NCBI GenBank assembly: GCA_950295325.1
Contig: OX485805.1
Span: forward strand, 31,483,501 to 31,547,500
Reading direction: 5' to 3'
Length of the DNA stretch: 64,000 nucleotides
Source: Polytrichum commune
Taxonomy: Eukaryota; Streptophyta; Polytrichopsida; Polytrichales; Polytrichaceae
A model generated the notes under the pieces. It saw nothing but the letters and a program-made list of their open reading frames with translations, did no database searches and was not told where the DNA came from. The translations under genes were made by a program, and so were the position numbers. Each line of letters starts with the position of its first letter. Within the stretch, counting starts at the first letter, position 1. This document shows positions 22,225 through 35,190 of the stretch, piece after piece.

Positions 22225-23430
22225 TGGACAGGGGGGTGTCAAACCCCCATGTAGTTCTTATAATTCTTATAGTAACATTTACTTTCTAAATATAAAATAT
22301 AAATACATATAATTTTTTATTCTTAGATCCAATAGATTTTATATATAGAGTCGGAGGGTTATGGGGGTGTGAATTTGGTAGACTCATATGCCCATGGGTA
22401 AGTGAAATTTTCCGACCCCTTGTGGCTTAGGGCCAAGTTCCATGTGCCGGTCCGGGTCCGTTTTTTTCAAAATAAATGGGTGGGCCGGTGAAAAGAGGGT
22501 GGTGCCATGTGCCCATCCCTCTCACCCAAGGACCGGTACCCCCCATGGATGGGTGTCCCATGTTTTGTGTTGTGGAAGAACGGGTGCCAAAGGACCGGTG
22601 GTCCTAACAGTAACGTGAAGGACATGTGCCGGTTAGAGAGCTATGGTGACCGGATCGGTCGGTCACCTAGGGTATAAATATAAATATATAAGTATTATTA
22701 TTTATATAAGTATTATTATTTAAAATATTATTTTGGTATCATTTAGGTGTTACAGTTAAATTCCCTTAAAATAAACACATAATTATTTCATTTTATGTAG
22801 TAGTTATATTGATAATTAAATTATCAATTAGGGGTATGGAAATTGATGTGCAAATCAAATATGAAAAGTTCAATGAGGATGACCTCCATTGCCGGTCACC
22901 TTCATAAAGTGTCATGTCTTACGTATCACCAAATTTAGTTAGAAAGTAGGAAATCCCAATAAACCGGCACCCCACATAGAAGTACCCTTCCAAAAAACAG
23001 GTGACATCACCCATTTTTTGGATGATGTCACCCGTTTCTCACCCATCCAAAAGAACGGACCGGACCGGCACATGGAACTTGGCCCTTAATGAGGTATGAA
23101 TGGGGTTGAAAAATTTGGGCATGTAGTTCTTATGGTTCTTATAGTTCTTATAGTAGGTTTTAATTTTTACATATAAAAAAAATAAAAAATAAAATCTGAG
23201 ATCTAGTGGACCTTATCTATAGAGTTGAAGGTTATGGGGACAGAATTTTCAAACCCCTTGTGGCAATGGGTTGTGAATTTATCATATCCTTCATGCTAAT
23301 GGGTTGTGAATTTTGCAACCCATATGCCCATGTGTGTGAATGTTTCAGACCCCTTGTGGCTTAATGCGGTGTGAATGGGATTAAAAAAATTGGGCATTTA
23401 GTTCTTGTAGTTTTTAAAGTCTCTCTCTCT
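22225..23430. repeat. dispersed GTAGTTCTTATA/GACCCCTTGTGGCTTA repeat, two copies, one carrying a MITE insertion
   Basis: Both copies contain a GTAGTTCTTATA-type start, TTCTTAGATCCAATAGA or a variant, GGGTGTGAAT and GACCCCTTGTGGCTTA. One is split by the element at 22440-23085; the next spans about 23120-23430. A further diverged copy is at about 24425-24700. Non-coding. Confidence 0.65.
22440..23085. mobile_element. PIF/Harbinger-like MITE, 646 bp, TTA target duplication
   Basis: The ends are inverted copies starting GGGCCAAGTTCCATGTGCCG, extending about 30 bp. TTA flanks both sides (22437-22439 and 23086-23088). The host repeat has an unfilled paralogous site at about 23350-23360 (GTGGCTTAATG) where TTA is present once. 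No transposase is encoded. Confidence 0.85.
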
Positions 23431-24424
23431 ACTTTGATTATTCCTTGTCCACAAATGAACCTGCCCGGTAACTTTATCTAACCCCAGGGTAAGAATACTT
23501 TAGGGTTAAGCCAGTGTTACCTAACGAATATCAACCATAGATCGTGGGTTTCACATCAATGGACACAAACATTTATCTAATCCTATATTAAGAGTAAGAG
23601 GCCAAGGAGCCTCCTTTCGCAGGTTAAACCGCATATGGCCGTTTACCCTTAGTAACTTACAGGATTAGTGCAAGTTGAGCAAACTAAGTCTTGTGGAGAG
23701 GGTGTGTAATTTACCTCTTTTTTCGACTGCACAAGGTTCAAATGGCTAAGGAACAGGTAGCATACTCTATGACAGTATGTGTATTCAATGATGCAAAATG
23801 TATTTTTATGTTGTACAAAATTGTGTGACATAGATAACAATTGGGTTTCCGTTGCTATTCACCTCGTGTATGTTACTAACCCTTTGGATTTGGTTGGTGG
23901 CATGGGCACAGGTGAGGCGGACCCTTCACAAACTTGACGGCATATTTAGGTTTTGCATTTTATCTTTGATCAAGAATAGTATGTGCATTATGATTATACT
24001 TATGCGTATGTATTCCAATGGTATGAGGAACGCATAACATAATATGATTTATGGTAGAACTTTGAAGTATTTGTTGATCATGTCATTTACCTTTCTGAAC
24101 TTGATATGAAAAAACACGGATGTGTAACGCAATTTCTCTACAAAAGTGAAATGAAAGGTAATACTCTGAGTTGTATAGACTACTTTCAGATTGTAACACC
24201 TTCTTAGATGCAAGCATAGTACAGACAATGACTATAGTAAGAGGATAGCTTTGCAAATAGTTGCGTCATGGTGTCTGCTCCCACCCACCCACCCTCCCGG
24301 GTTTTCAAAAAAGGTACATTGGTATGTTGAAGAATGATTTGGCCTCTGAATAAGAGGATGTTATATGAACGGACTAAGCTTGACAGTAAGCATAGAACGG
24401 CTCAAGAAAAACCCAGCTCTCTCC

Positions 24425-24700
24425 ACACACATTAATTTTTATTCTTAGGTCCAATAGATCTTCTATATAGAGGGTTATGTGTCCTAAATTTCCAGAATCC
24501 TTATGGCAATGGGGTGTGAATATTGTAGGCTCCTTGCGCCATGGGTGGGGGGATTTTTCAAACTCCTTTTGGCTTATTGGGGTGTGAATGAGCTTGAAAA
24601 AATTGGGCATGTGGTTGCTTATAATAGATTTTACTATATAAATAAATAAATAAATGTGGGTGTTTGAAAATTCAAACCTCCATGGGCATAGGGGTTTGAA
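24425..24700. repeat. third diverged copy of the 22.2-23.4 kb repeat
   Basis: Contains TTCTTAGGTCCAATAGATC, GGGTGTGAATATTGTAGGCTC and GGGCATGTGG in the order seen at 22.2 and 23.1 kb. Non-coding. Confidence 0.5.
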
Positions 24701-25070
24701 AAATTCGTTTTGGAATACCAAATTCCCTCGATAGAATACCTATCCAATTTCCATATCCATGACCAATATTTACACTCATATTATAATATTTCCAAAATAT
24801 TTCCAAAAACTTAAATCATAAATTATATATATGTGTGTGTGCGCGTGCGTGCATATGTTACATGACTCATATGTTATAACAACCAAAATTCTATATCCTT
24901 AATCTAGATTAAACATAGAAAATTTGGAGAAAATTCACATGACATATAGTCTAAAACATTCAGACCTCGAATACCAAATACATACCATAAATATTCACCC
25001 GATGTCCACACTCATATTATAATATTACAATATTTTTGAGAAATCTTTGAATACTTACAAGAAGCAAAAA

Positions 25071-25071
25071 T

Positions 25072-25136
<65 letters not shown>
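25071..25136. repeat. compound microsatellite (TA)n(GA)n
   Basis: About twelve TA units run into about twenty-one GA units. Further (TA)n tracts are at 26310-26340 and 27070-27103. Confidence 0.95.
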
Positions 25137-25140
<4 letters not shown>

Positions 25141-26308
25141 CATATATTAAGACATCATAAATTCATAAATCTTGATTTCAAAATTATAAACCCAAATTGA
25201 CCATAGACCCTAAACCATATATGAACTTTAGAATGTATGAAAGATATGTTTCTATTGTTATCGATGTTTGAGACATTTAGAAATTTCGTCAACTTTGGAT
25301 AAGATAAGATATGGAATAAGACATGCTTATGATAATATGGCAATAGGTGTTTGGCACGTTTTATGAAATTTGGTAAGTTTCAGAGTATATAGTTGGCATG
25401 TATTATAGAGGATTTCACTGTATCGGGTATGCATTAGTCCTTGTAACAATGGCTTCTATTGTCACCAAGTCTAGGCCAAGGTTAGTGGTCGTTGTTGATG
25501 ATATTGGTAAGGGTAGCATAGATGAAGTATTTGAAGGATTTTTTTTTGTCTCCATGTGGATATTGGGACTGTACCAAAGATGGTAAAAGCCAACCACACT
25601 TGCATTGTGATATAATTGATAGAGCATGATAGTGATCCACCACTATATGTTTAATAATTCCTCATCTTCATCAACACGAAACAAAAAAATGTTGGATCAT
25701 TTATTTTTTACTGAGAATTTTGGAGTGGTAAGTAAGGTTGACAAAACATTGGAGATAGGTGATATGCCCTTCGTATTGAAGGTGTTGTCTATAACATCTA
25801 TTTATGTCATAAAAGATGGTGAAAATGTTCATACCTGAGTTCTATCACAATGATAGTATAATTGAGTTTCACAAAATACTCACATGGACAATGGGTTGTA
25901 GCAATGATTGTCGTTTGTGTCATTTGAAATTAAAAAGGCAGGTATGGACATTTTGACTAGTTAGTAATAGCTAATGGATGCATTGAATATGACAATGATA
26001 TGTGTGGGACTTGGTCCTTATTTTTATCAAATACTGTTAGATTCTTGAAGCATCTAACCCCGGGTAGATAGGGGGCATCGGCATTAAAATAGCTTAGAGA
26101 ACGGCTTTTGTAAAAATTATATCAAATTATACAAAAATGAAAGAAGCAAAAAGTTTTTTTAAGATCAAAGTAAATAAAGTGAGATGTAAAATCTCCACAA
26201 TGTATGCAAAGAATTGGAACACTCATTTTTTAACCTTGTAGAGCATCTAATTATAAAGGATCCACACCAGTAGTTGCCACCAATTAGCATTAAAAGTCAT
26301 TGGAAATG

Positions 26309-26345
<37 letters not shown>

Positions 26346-27069
26346 AAATTTGGGTAGTTTGGCCTATGGTACATGTATTGAAAAAACCCATATAATTAGG
26401 TTTTTAATGCAACTATATGCTTCAAGGAATATTCAATTCTTATATATAATTACATTTTTGGATTCCTTGTTAGAAGAGCTACAAGAGTTGTTTTAACATC
26501 GGAACAAATTATATCACTTGAGATCATACTAAAGTGCATTATAAGTGACTATAATCAAGGCCATGTAATATGGGGATTGCGTACTCGGGCATCTAGCAAT
26601 AAACAATGTATCATGGTTTTGTTTAAAATATTTGCATAATTCAGCAAGGAGATTGATTTTTACACACTCAAGCAAGTACCATCATATCGATTGTGGTGGA
26701 TAATTTTGTTTGATTGCATTTTACAAAAGTTTACAACAAGCTGTGTTCCAAAATACCAACTTCTACCAGAGAGGTAATTATTTTTATGTATTTCAAAATA
26801 ATGTAGAGTATTTTTATGGATTTAAAAGATAATTTTTTGTGTGTTTTGTAATTATTATTATTATTATATTAATGTAGGTGTATGAAACAATGTCGATTGC
26901 TAGTTTAATAGTTGCTTCTTACAAACATATTTATATAAAATATAACATCTCCAAGCTTATTGTCATTAAAGAAGATTTTGATTGGAACGTGTGTCACAAT
27001 CCTAATCTATCATTCAACATGCATACCTTCGAGCAAAGATTAATTCTGATATATTTATCCATTTTTTTC

Positions 27070-27103
<34 letters not shown>

Positions 27104-27266
27104 TTGTTTTTGCGACCAAAAAACGCATGAGTGTGCATGAGAAAAGGTTGCTCGTTAATCCGTGTAGAATTAATCCGCTCTCTCTGAACGCCACCGATTA
27201 TCCGGTTGAAACCTTTATAGATTTGCCTAACATTTTGACTAGGATAGTGCTTCCCTTTTTTGTTCT

Positions 27267-28183
27267 TCAGGCAGAAAAAACCCTACAAAGCAACTCTGAC
27301 AACTCACGAAGAGGAATTTCCTCCAAAGGAACTGAGGTATCTAATTTCGAAGCCTCCCTCCAAGTATTAAACCGGTTTTTCACCCAGGAGTTGCTCTTGG
27401 TTGTACCGCTCTTTTCGTTACTACACATTTCTTTGTCAAAAGAAGCTTCATCAAACATATCAAAACCTGCTTCGTTAACGATATCAACAGGGGACTCAAT
27501 GCTTCGCTCAACTATCGCAGACTCAATACTAATTGGAACAACAATAGACTCGCCGATCCTCTCCACAAGCGCATCACAGCGCTCATCAAATTCATTCAAA
27601 TGCATTGTCTCATCGCTACGATCATCAACAGGTTCATCAATAATAGAAAGCTCGATCTCATCAAGCCCTCCTGCCATCTCGTCCTCTACAGAGATTTCAG
27701 AAACAAAGATTCCTGAACAAAACAATTATCTCTACGGTCACTCGTAGGTAAGTGAACAACATCCAAAGGTTCTTCAACATCGTAACTTGAACAGCGAACA
27801 ACGGCACAACAATTTTCCTCACAATCACTTGCAGAGCCTGCGAAGAAAGAATCTGAAGGTTCTTGAACACCATAACTTGCACAGTGCACATCGCCGAAAC
27901 AATTTTCCACAGGATCACTCGAAGGTAACAGAAAAGTATTTGTCTCTCGACAAGGAACATCAATCAATGTTGGCTGCAACGATGTATAAATCTCCGAAAA
28001 TGACCTACATCGTACATCACTAACAACACCTACAGGTTCGGCAACCGAAACTCGTTTCCCCGACTTCGCTCGCTTTGAAACATTTGGAGAAACAGAATCC
28101 GACTCTGGAGAAGCTAAATCTATCCCTAAATCAAAAGAGGGCAACAATGGAGTGCTCACAGGTGGAGGTCTTTGTAATCTCAA
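27267..28183 (-). pseudogene. acidic, internally repeated coding remnant of unknown family, possibly Crypton-like at its end
   Basis: Two overlapping minus-strand frames look coding. The upstream one, 28183-27686, has no ATG (a stop lies just before, so an upstream exon is likely) and contains a repeated pattern (NCFGDVHCASYGVQEP, then NCCAVVRCSSYDVEEP). The downstream one, 27725-27267, is acidic (IDEPVDDRSDE) and ends with KNRFNTWREASK and PLEEIPLRELSELLCRVF. That tail resembles the N-terminal helices of Crypton/DUF3504 tyrosine recombinases (weak inference). The frames need a one-base shift near 27.7 kb to join. I cannot name the protein. Confidence 0.35.
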
Positions 28184-31100
28184 GCATCGCTAACGCTTCG
28201 ACCTACGCTCTTGACACAACATCGCAGTCGACAGAAACCCTCAAGAGCAATCACCATGCACTAAACTACAAGCCATAAAACAAAGCAAAACATGCAAGAC
28301 GAGAATGCTTACAGATTACTGCAAAATTTGAAACTCAAACCGCAGATATGTATCTTGAAGGCCAATCACTTCAAACCCTTGTCTCAAATGTCAAAAAAAA
28401 ATTCATAATCTATCAAGAGAACAACAAATGAAGATGCTTAATTCTTTGCAAATCAAAAGAACATTTTGGTTAACTCCTCCGTTATTTTTGGATGAATTTG
28501 AAGAAGACATAGATTGGGACATGAACATGACCCCTACCTGTTGTAATATAGATATTAATGCGAATACATAAGATTCATTTTTGAACGAAATAGAAGCAAA
28601 TTGCAAGTACACCACCTATTTATAGTTATAAAAGAAGACTTGACAATGATAGTATAAAATATTTATTGGGAACCACTTTAACTAGCAAATGTAGAAGAAT
28701 GTGATGTCTTCAATGTCATTCACTTAATTCTTCAAAAATATATGAAGGTCATGCTTCACCTTTTTTTATTGGCTAGTTATGTCCTACCAAAATTTCATCC
28801 AAAGACGTTACATCTGCTGTCTTACATTGCATTCTTTCATTCGCAACCTAACGTCCGTTAAATCTTAATAATTTTACAAGTTACATCCATGCGATAAAGA
28901 CATATTTATTACTTTTTTATTTGACAATCTTGCTAAATAGTCGTAGTCATCCAATTTTGATAATTTTATTGGAAACATTGCTCAATAATTTATTGACAGT
29001 TTGGTTATTCACAATTATTAAGAATATATATAATTTCTTAGATTAAAATAAAACTAAGAAAATTATAATACAACTTACAATGTAATACAATGTATCTGTA
29101 TATTGTTGGGGACTATTTATTTGACTCGATAATATATCTATTAAGGTATGGCAATTTATTCTACCTCACTTAAAATGAATACCATGAATCATATAGTAAG
29201 CTAACTATCTTTGAATACACCAAAAACTTAATAAACGTGTCAATTAAAACTAAATCCGAATTGGTTGTGTGATTTACATCCAAATATTTTAGATGAATAT
29301 TCATACATGGAAAAAATGTCTATTAATGCTACACAAGGTGGACTATGGGGAGTTTTTACAACAATTAAATGGATATCTAATTATTTACAAAAGCCTCTAT
29401 ATGTATGGTCAATTATAAGTGGAACAAATATTGATAAATAAGGTTGTGAATTTCAATTGAAGCTATTACATATAGCATTTGGTTCAAGTCATTTTCAACC
29501 CATTGAAAATTTAAACCATAATATGCCAATAATTTTACCAACAACAAATAGGAATAAAGAAATAATTGATTTGGGGACGTTGTCAAATCAATAAAGCAAT
29601 GATTTAGATCCACAAAAACATCGAATCAATCATATGAATCTCCATGAAAAATGCATGCCAATTACCGTAACACCATAGCAGGTTCGCCACCTGCCGCATG
29701 AATATTTAATTTTTTTGAAAAAATAAGGTTCACGTTCCAAAAATAGAATTTTTTGAAATTTGTCTTCTCATTTATTGGATTAAAAATCATTCGTGTTTAG
29801 GGTGGGAAAGATGTGCAAAAATTTCATCCTAATTGCGTTTTTCATCCATTTATGGCGGCCCAACTTGTTTAAACCTAAGTCATTACCCTAATCCTGATTT
29901 TCTGTCTTTTCGTATTTATCACAGTATAATTTGAGAGTTATTCATTTCTCTTTGCCTGTAATTTTTGTTTTTTTACGTTTTTTTTTGGGAATTATTTATG
30001 AACGAACCTGCTATGGTGTTACGGTATCAATCTACTAATAGTCAATTAGAGAAAAATTATGTAAAAAAATGAAAGCAACTACAAAAGCTATTATGAATGA
30101 TAAGATCAAAAATTATGACCAATCTACAATGTTATCTAGTATAGCTTTAATTCAATTAACCACATCACAAAAACTAAGAATGTCTTCTCGGGGGGATCAC
30201 ACCCCCATTACATTTTGTAACCACGTGCGATAATGGGGTATTTAATGGGGGGATATTTATGCACCTTTCAATATTTTTTCCCTCCTTATTTGTAGATATA
30301 AAGCTACTTTGACTTATTTTTTAGCACCCTCCATTTATTTAGAGAGGTTAATTTTTGGCATCATATTTTTTTTATAAATCGTACAAGTATCAAATAATGA
30401 ACGGAATATTGTAGCATTGCAAAATCAACTATGTGAGTAACAAACGTTCCATATCATTCATCTTGTCATTCAATCGGTTTCAATTAAGTATACCAATGCT
30501 AAACCATTCAATGTATCATTTAAGACACAACCAATATCACTTGGATACTAGTTAAAAGGTTACCAATCAACATGGAGATAACAAAATGTACAAGCTAACA
30601 CAGATAGTTTGTAAATACGGATAGAAAAAATAAAATACAATTAATTGTCACAAGACATGACATTTTGTACAACTATCTACTCCAAAAATAAAAGATTGCA
30701 TTCAAAATGAAAGAAAGCTAAATACAAAAATTGAAAACATTTATATTAATTGTGTTCACAAACACATTCAACCTTGTACCAAATATTTATAATGTGAAGG
30801 GTTACGATATAACTATGCATCCTCCAATACATGTTAAGGTACATGTCAATATCTTCTATAATGTCATGATTAGACTAAAAAAATTCGAGGGGTTTAAATC
30901 CAATGATGAGGAATAATTAAAACTAATTGTTGGCATGGGGCGGGCAACCTTCAAAGTCTCCAACCACTCCACCACGTCTTCCTCCAAGGCAAAGCGCAAT
31001 CCTCTGAGTCTACCACGGTGAGGTTGCCAAATGTTGTAGCACATCATTGATCATCTACAAAAGGTAGTTGTAGCAAAAAGATAATCAATAAAATGTTGGC

Positions 31101-32799
31101 ATATTGGACACTACTAGCAAGACAAATAAACGAACAACAAAAATTGATGAAGAATGAACTACAAGCCAACCTTAATTTTCATAATTTCAGGGCTTGAAAA
31201 TTAGGTTATTAGATTTAGATAATTGAACATGCTTATTCAAAAATCTATACAAGACCAAACAACAAGCAAAGGTACAAATTCAAGGTTTAGGAAAACATAG
31301 TACCTAGCTTCCTTCGAATTTGGATTGAAAATTAACTCATCATCTTCATGCATTTGAAAAATTTAATACATGTTTATCACCTCAACCATCCAATGCTCAT
31401 TAATAAAGGACATCTTTGAATAAAGCAAGAAAACTTCATAGATTAAATAACATTTACTAACTTAGAAAAAAATTTCTACACCAATCATTCATAATTTGTA
31501 CATTAGAAAGATAATTAATCATTTTGTGATATGGATATGGGGTCACAACCAATATTCTACATCGTTATTAATTTCATATAGATTTTTCAACAAACTCATT
31601 CAAAGAGTTCCCATCAACCGGATCAAACTCAAAAGCATTCGTCTTTACATCAAATGACATAGTCATTGTGCAAATTACGCTATCTAGATCAACCCAAATA
31701 GAATCTCAGTGGTCATATTTAAAGTGTCTAAGGATTTTTTTTAAATAATTAAGATAAATCATAAAACCGGATATGACAATACTTGTTTTTTTAATCATTG
31801 TTCACTTTCCGATTAAGAAGGTCAATGGGATGTCTGCAACTTCCCCAACTTGTACTACCTTCCGTCTCATTTTATAAACTCGTTATATACACCACGTGTT
31901 CTAGTCAATTCCATTAAGAACACATGTAGTTTGTAAAATTTTGGAAGGTCTTTTCCTAATCCTCCTAATAATTGATTTAACTGTAAATCATATAGTTGTT
32001 GTATTTCTCTATATAAAATACACTCCACAATCCATCCCAAGATATATCAACATTTATATTGTAGAAAATGAAGCATTGATGTAATCATCAACATCTCATC
32101 TTTCTACACTCACATTCAGGTCTTGTAACTCTTCATCTTTCTATATCTCACATTTAGAAGGGTGTCGGAAATCAATAACATGTCGTTATAATTAAAAAAC
32201 GGTTAGTGGAAGGGGAAAATCAAGGAGTTGGAGTAAAATCAACTCTTACCACACGAGAGTGGAGCAAGCCAAATCTTCGGCTCTCGTGAAACACCCTGTG
32301 TGAATGCTATGAAGCAAAGAAAAAAACTCCAAAAATGTGTCTTACCTACCGCCTTTGTGCCGCTTCACTGTTTCACGCTTTACCAATGCAAGAACTCCTA
32401 CCTAAAGGCTTCACCGCCTTCACACCACTGTGTTTGCCCAAACCCTAAGCAAACCCAAGGGCTATTGAGAAGTCATAACATTCCTTCCCCCAATAAAATC
32501 CACAACATATCCTACCATACTGATGCATTTCATTCAAATTTGGATAGAATTTACACAATATTCATTTAAGTAGTCAAACCCATAATTATTGTATTGATCC
32601 TACTACACACATTTGGGGGGATCCAATATCTATGACCCTAATTTTTTTTCTACTGATTACTAAAATGGAGGAATTATTCACCATCCTATTTTACATATAA
32701 TCATGTAGGGGACATATTTCCAATGCTATGGTAGATCTAACGAATTTATAAAATTTACCCTCAACGAATTAAATTGACCTTATTTTTTTTTATCTCACG
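28184..32799. other. gene-free AT-rich interval
   Basis: Other than the MITE-like element at 29.7-30.0 kb, I see one possible short Stowaway-like hairpin (about 31857-31951, imperfect inverted ends around ACCTTCC) and otherwise AT-rich sequence. No gene supported. Confidence 0.5.
29663..30026. mobile_element. MITE-like element with 24-bp inverted ends
   Basis: The left end TACCGTAACACCATAGCAGG... is repeated in reverse complement at the right end (...CCTGCTATGGTGTTACGGTA). The 364-bp element has an AT-rich interior and no coding capacity. I find no clear target-site duplication, so the superfamily stays open. Confidence 0.7.
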
Positions 32800-33290
32800 T
32801 GGTTTCCAAAATTCCGATAGTCACCTCCCCGTGAATGTCTTGGGATTCATAGTTTAATGACTATTTAATAACCTCCCACGAAGATTGATATCGATCTCGG
32901 GGGGGGGGGGGGGGCAGTGTGTTAAAAAGTTAAGGATATAGGTGCGAACAACCACTATTTTATAGGGGGGTATTACTTTCAATTCTCTTCTTTTTTTCAC
33001 ATGCTATCATTATGTAAATTTCTACTTTGGGTTAATAGGAAAATGGCTTGCATTACTTATAATTCCAAATTACCTATTATTCCATACCCTATAGTACTTT
33101 AAAGATGTCCAGTGCCATTTTTTATACCCTATATTATTCTTAAGTCCATTTATAATTTTTACCCCCCATGTTTTTAAAATACCCTATCATTTGTTCGCAC
33201 GTATATTGCTACTCCAACCAATGACTACCCCCTCCCTCCCCCGAGATATCGATATTTATTAGAATACTACGTGAGTCAAAATATAGGGTC
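32800..33290. repeat. inverted repeat with G/C homopolymer shoulders
   Basis: GATATCGATCTCGGGGG near 32888 faces CCCCCGAGATATCGATATT near 33238. GTGCGAACAA near 32942 faces TTGTTCGCACGTATA near 33191. The arms are about 100 bp and diverged. A long G run at about 32900 marks one arm. Probably an old MITE or foldback element; non-coding. Confidence 0.55.
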
Positions 33291-33639
33291 CATTTAATTC
33301 GAAGGGGAGAAAAATTATATAATTTGCAGGGCTACTATAGGGTCCATGTAATGGTACATAATCTAATGTATATAAAGTAGGTTGTATAAAAACATCGTGT
33401 AGTGTTAACTTTTATTAATAAGTTAGCCTTGACAAATTAAGGCGCATGAATTTTTTTCTTACTAGGTTGAGTTTAGTTGCTAAATGATAATATCTTATGG
33501 TTGGAAAAGTGTGACATCATTGCTATTTTCTAGGATGAAGGGTGGATGACGGGGGTTTTCTCCTCAATCTTGCATTCCCTTTGTTAGATGAAAAACCCAT
33601 TTGAGGATTTTGCATACCTTCATTTCCATGCGGCAAGGG

Positions 33640-34135
33640 TTAGAGATGGCTTTGGTCTGGATGCAAATCTCGTCTGTTTCAACTGTGTGTGGCTAGGGGT
33701 TGGATTGGGCATTGCAATTCCCCTTTGTAGCTTACCGGCGATTTGTGTTAGTTGCGTGGGGGTAGGGTTTGGCTTTGGCCTTCCATTTTTTCTTTGCAAG
33801 TTACCTTGGGTTGGTGATCTGTTGATGTTGCATGCGGCTAGAGTTTGGCTTCGGCAGTGCAATTCTCCTTTGCAACTTACCTTTGCATAGCAAACTGACG
33901 ATTTGTGTTAATTGTGTGGGGGTAGGGTTTGGCTTGGGCCTTCCATTTTTTTCTTTGCAGCTTGCCTTGGGTTCATAATTTGCTGATGTTGCGTGCGGCC
34001 AGGCTTTGGCTTGGGCCTTCCATTTATTTTTTTGTAACTTACCTTGGACCAATGATTTATTATTGCTGCGTGTGGCTAGAGTTTGGCTTGGGCCTTGCAT
34101 TTCTTCTTTGCAACTTATCTTTGCTCTACTTCGGT
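33640..34135. repeat. degenerate tandem repeat around TTTGGCTTGGGCCTTCCATTT
   Basis: Four to six diverged units of roughly 70-130 bp, each with GGCT(A/T)G(A/G)GTTTGGCTT, a T-rich tract with TTTGCAACTTACC, and GATGTTGC. Frames open through it on both strands only reflect the repeat. Confidence 0.6.
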
Positions 34136-34373
34136 AGAGCTTATGTGGTGCTTGTGTGAACACTTGTGGATCTCGTCGGCCATTAATCGACATGTGCATT
34201 TTATGTATTTTGTTTTTATTTCGTGTTGGTTTAGGGTTATGAACAACGCGCAAGTTTCTAGTATGCTAATTGTTCTTGAATGTTGGTGGTTTAGGGTACA
34301 GGGTGCGTTATGTCGTTGAAGGTTAAACTCTTTTTGTTGAAAACATGAATGGAGCGATCCGGAGACAACTGAC

Positions 34374-35190
34374 ATGATTATTGCAAATGGGGGCGAGTCT
34401 TATGCCGACCTCAAACTCAAGTTGGAAGACACTGGCGATGTAGATTGGCCTTTCTTGTTTTGGGATGTGGAAGACAAAGTCACGATTAAAGTGAAGCTTG
34501 AGAAACTTAGCACCATCTTGCCAAAGATGCACATTATTCCCATGGAGTCTGATTATGTTGATGTCGCAAAGTGTCGTTGCGTTGGTGGTGACTCCTATGT
34601 CTTTGAATCGGCTCCCTTTGAGGCCACAAAAGTCAAGGTTGTTGCTTGCGAGGATGTTGGTGTTGAAGGAACCCCTTAAATCCAACAACTTGCTCTAGGG
34701 TTAGTGGGTCGAAATCTAGGTTGTTCCTAAAATCTCTTTTAATGTTCCTAAAGAGGTTATGGAATTGTATTTTTAAAAGGAGGAGAAATTGAGGAATGAA
34801 CTTAAGCGAATACCCCTTGAAGATCACAGTTGGTCCCTCAAGTCTTGGGATCAAGATGGGGCTAGGGTTGTAAAGGTTTATTGTCAGGATTTTGGGGGTG
34901 TGAGCGGTGGTCATACAAAAATCACCGCTTCTAATTTATTTTCAAATTTCCACAAGAGTCATTTAATGTCCAATGGACACATACGTAGTTGGTGTAGAAG
35001 GCTCCACAATCACATGATTGTTTGAGGTACATGTTAGCTCATCCCTAGTGATGTGGAGTTGTTCGAGGCAATCTGCAACAACAAGATCGTCACACAAAAT
35101 TTTTATTGTGTGCTAGCCCATTGTGGTTGTGAAGCCACATGGATAAGCTTTACGCTTGCAGGCTTTACTTCAGCTCATCCCAAGTGACAT
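34374..35190 (+). pseudogene. decayed coding remnant, unknown family
   Basis: 34374-34679 is open for 101 codons with balanced composition (ESYADLKLKLEDTGDVDWPF). After stops, 34789-35025 resumes with DGARVVKVYCQDFGG and NLFSNFHKSHLMSNGHIRSW. A third stretch near 35045-35185 contains CVLAHCGCEATWISFTLAG. The Cys/His spacing in the second part suggests a zinc-binding module like those at transposase N-termini, but I do not recognise the family. At least two stops interrupt the series. Confidence 0.35.

Larger units (their letters stand above)
23431..27266. other. gene-free AT-rich interval
   Basis: Besides the repeat copy and microsatellites, none of the open frames shows recognisable protein features. 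The 289-codon plus-strand frame at 26878-27747 owes its length to a TA tract and to the antisense of the minus-strand remnant at 27267-28183. Confidence 0.5.

Noticed and set aside
26878-27747. 289-codon plus-strand frame
   Set aside because: Its first third includes a TA microsatellite and the rest is antisense to the better minus-strand remnant; composition is Ser/Leu/Ile-rich without motifs.
33588-34253. Overlapping open frames on both strands
   Set aside because: They follow a degenerate tandem repeat around TTTGGCTTGGGCC and show repeat-driven composition.
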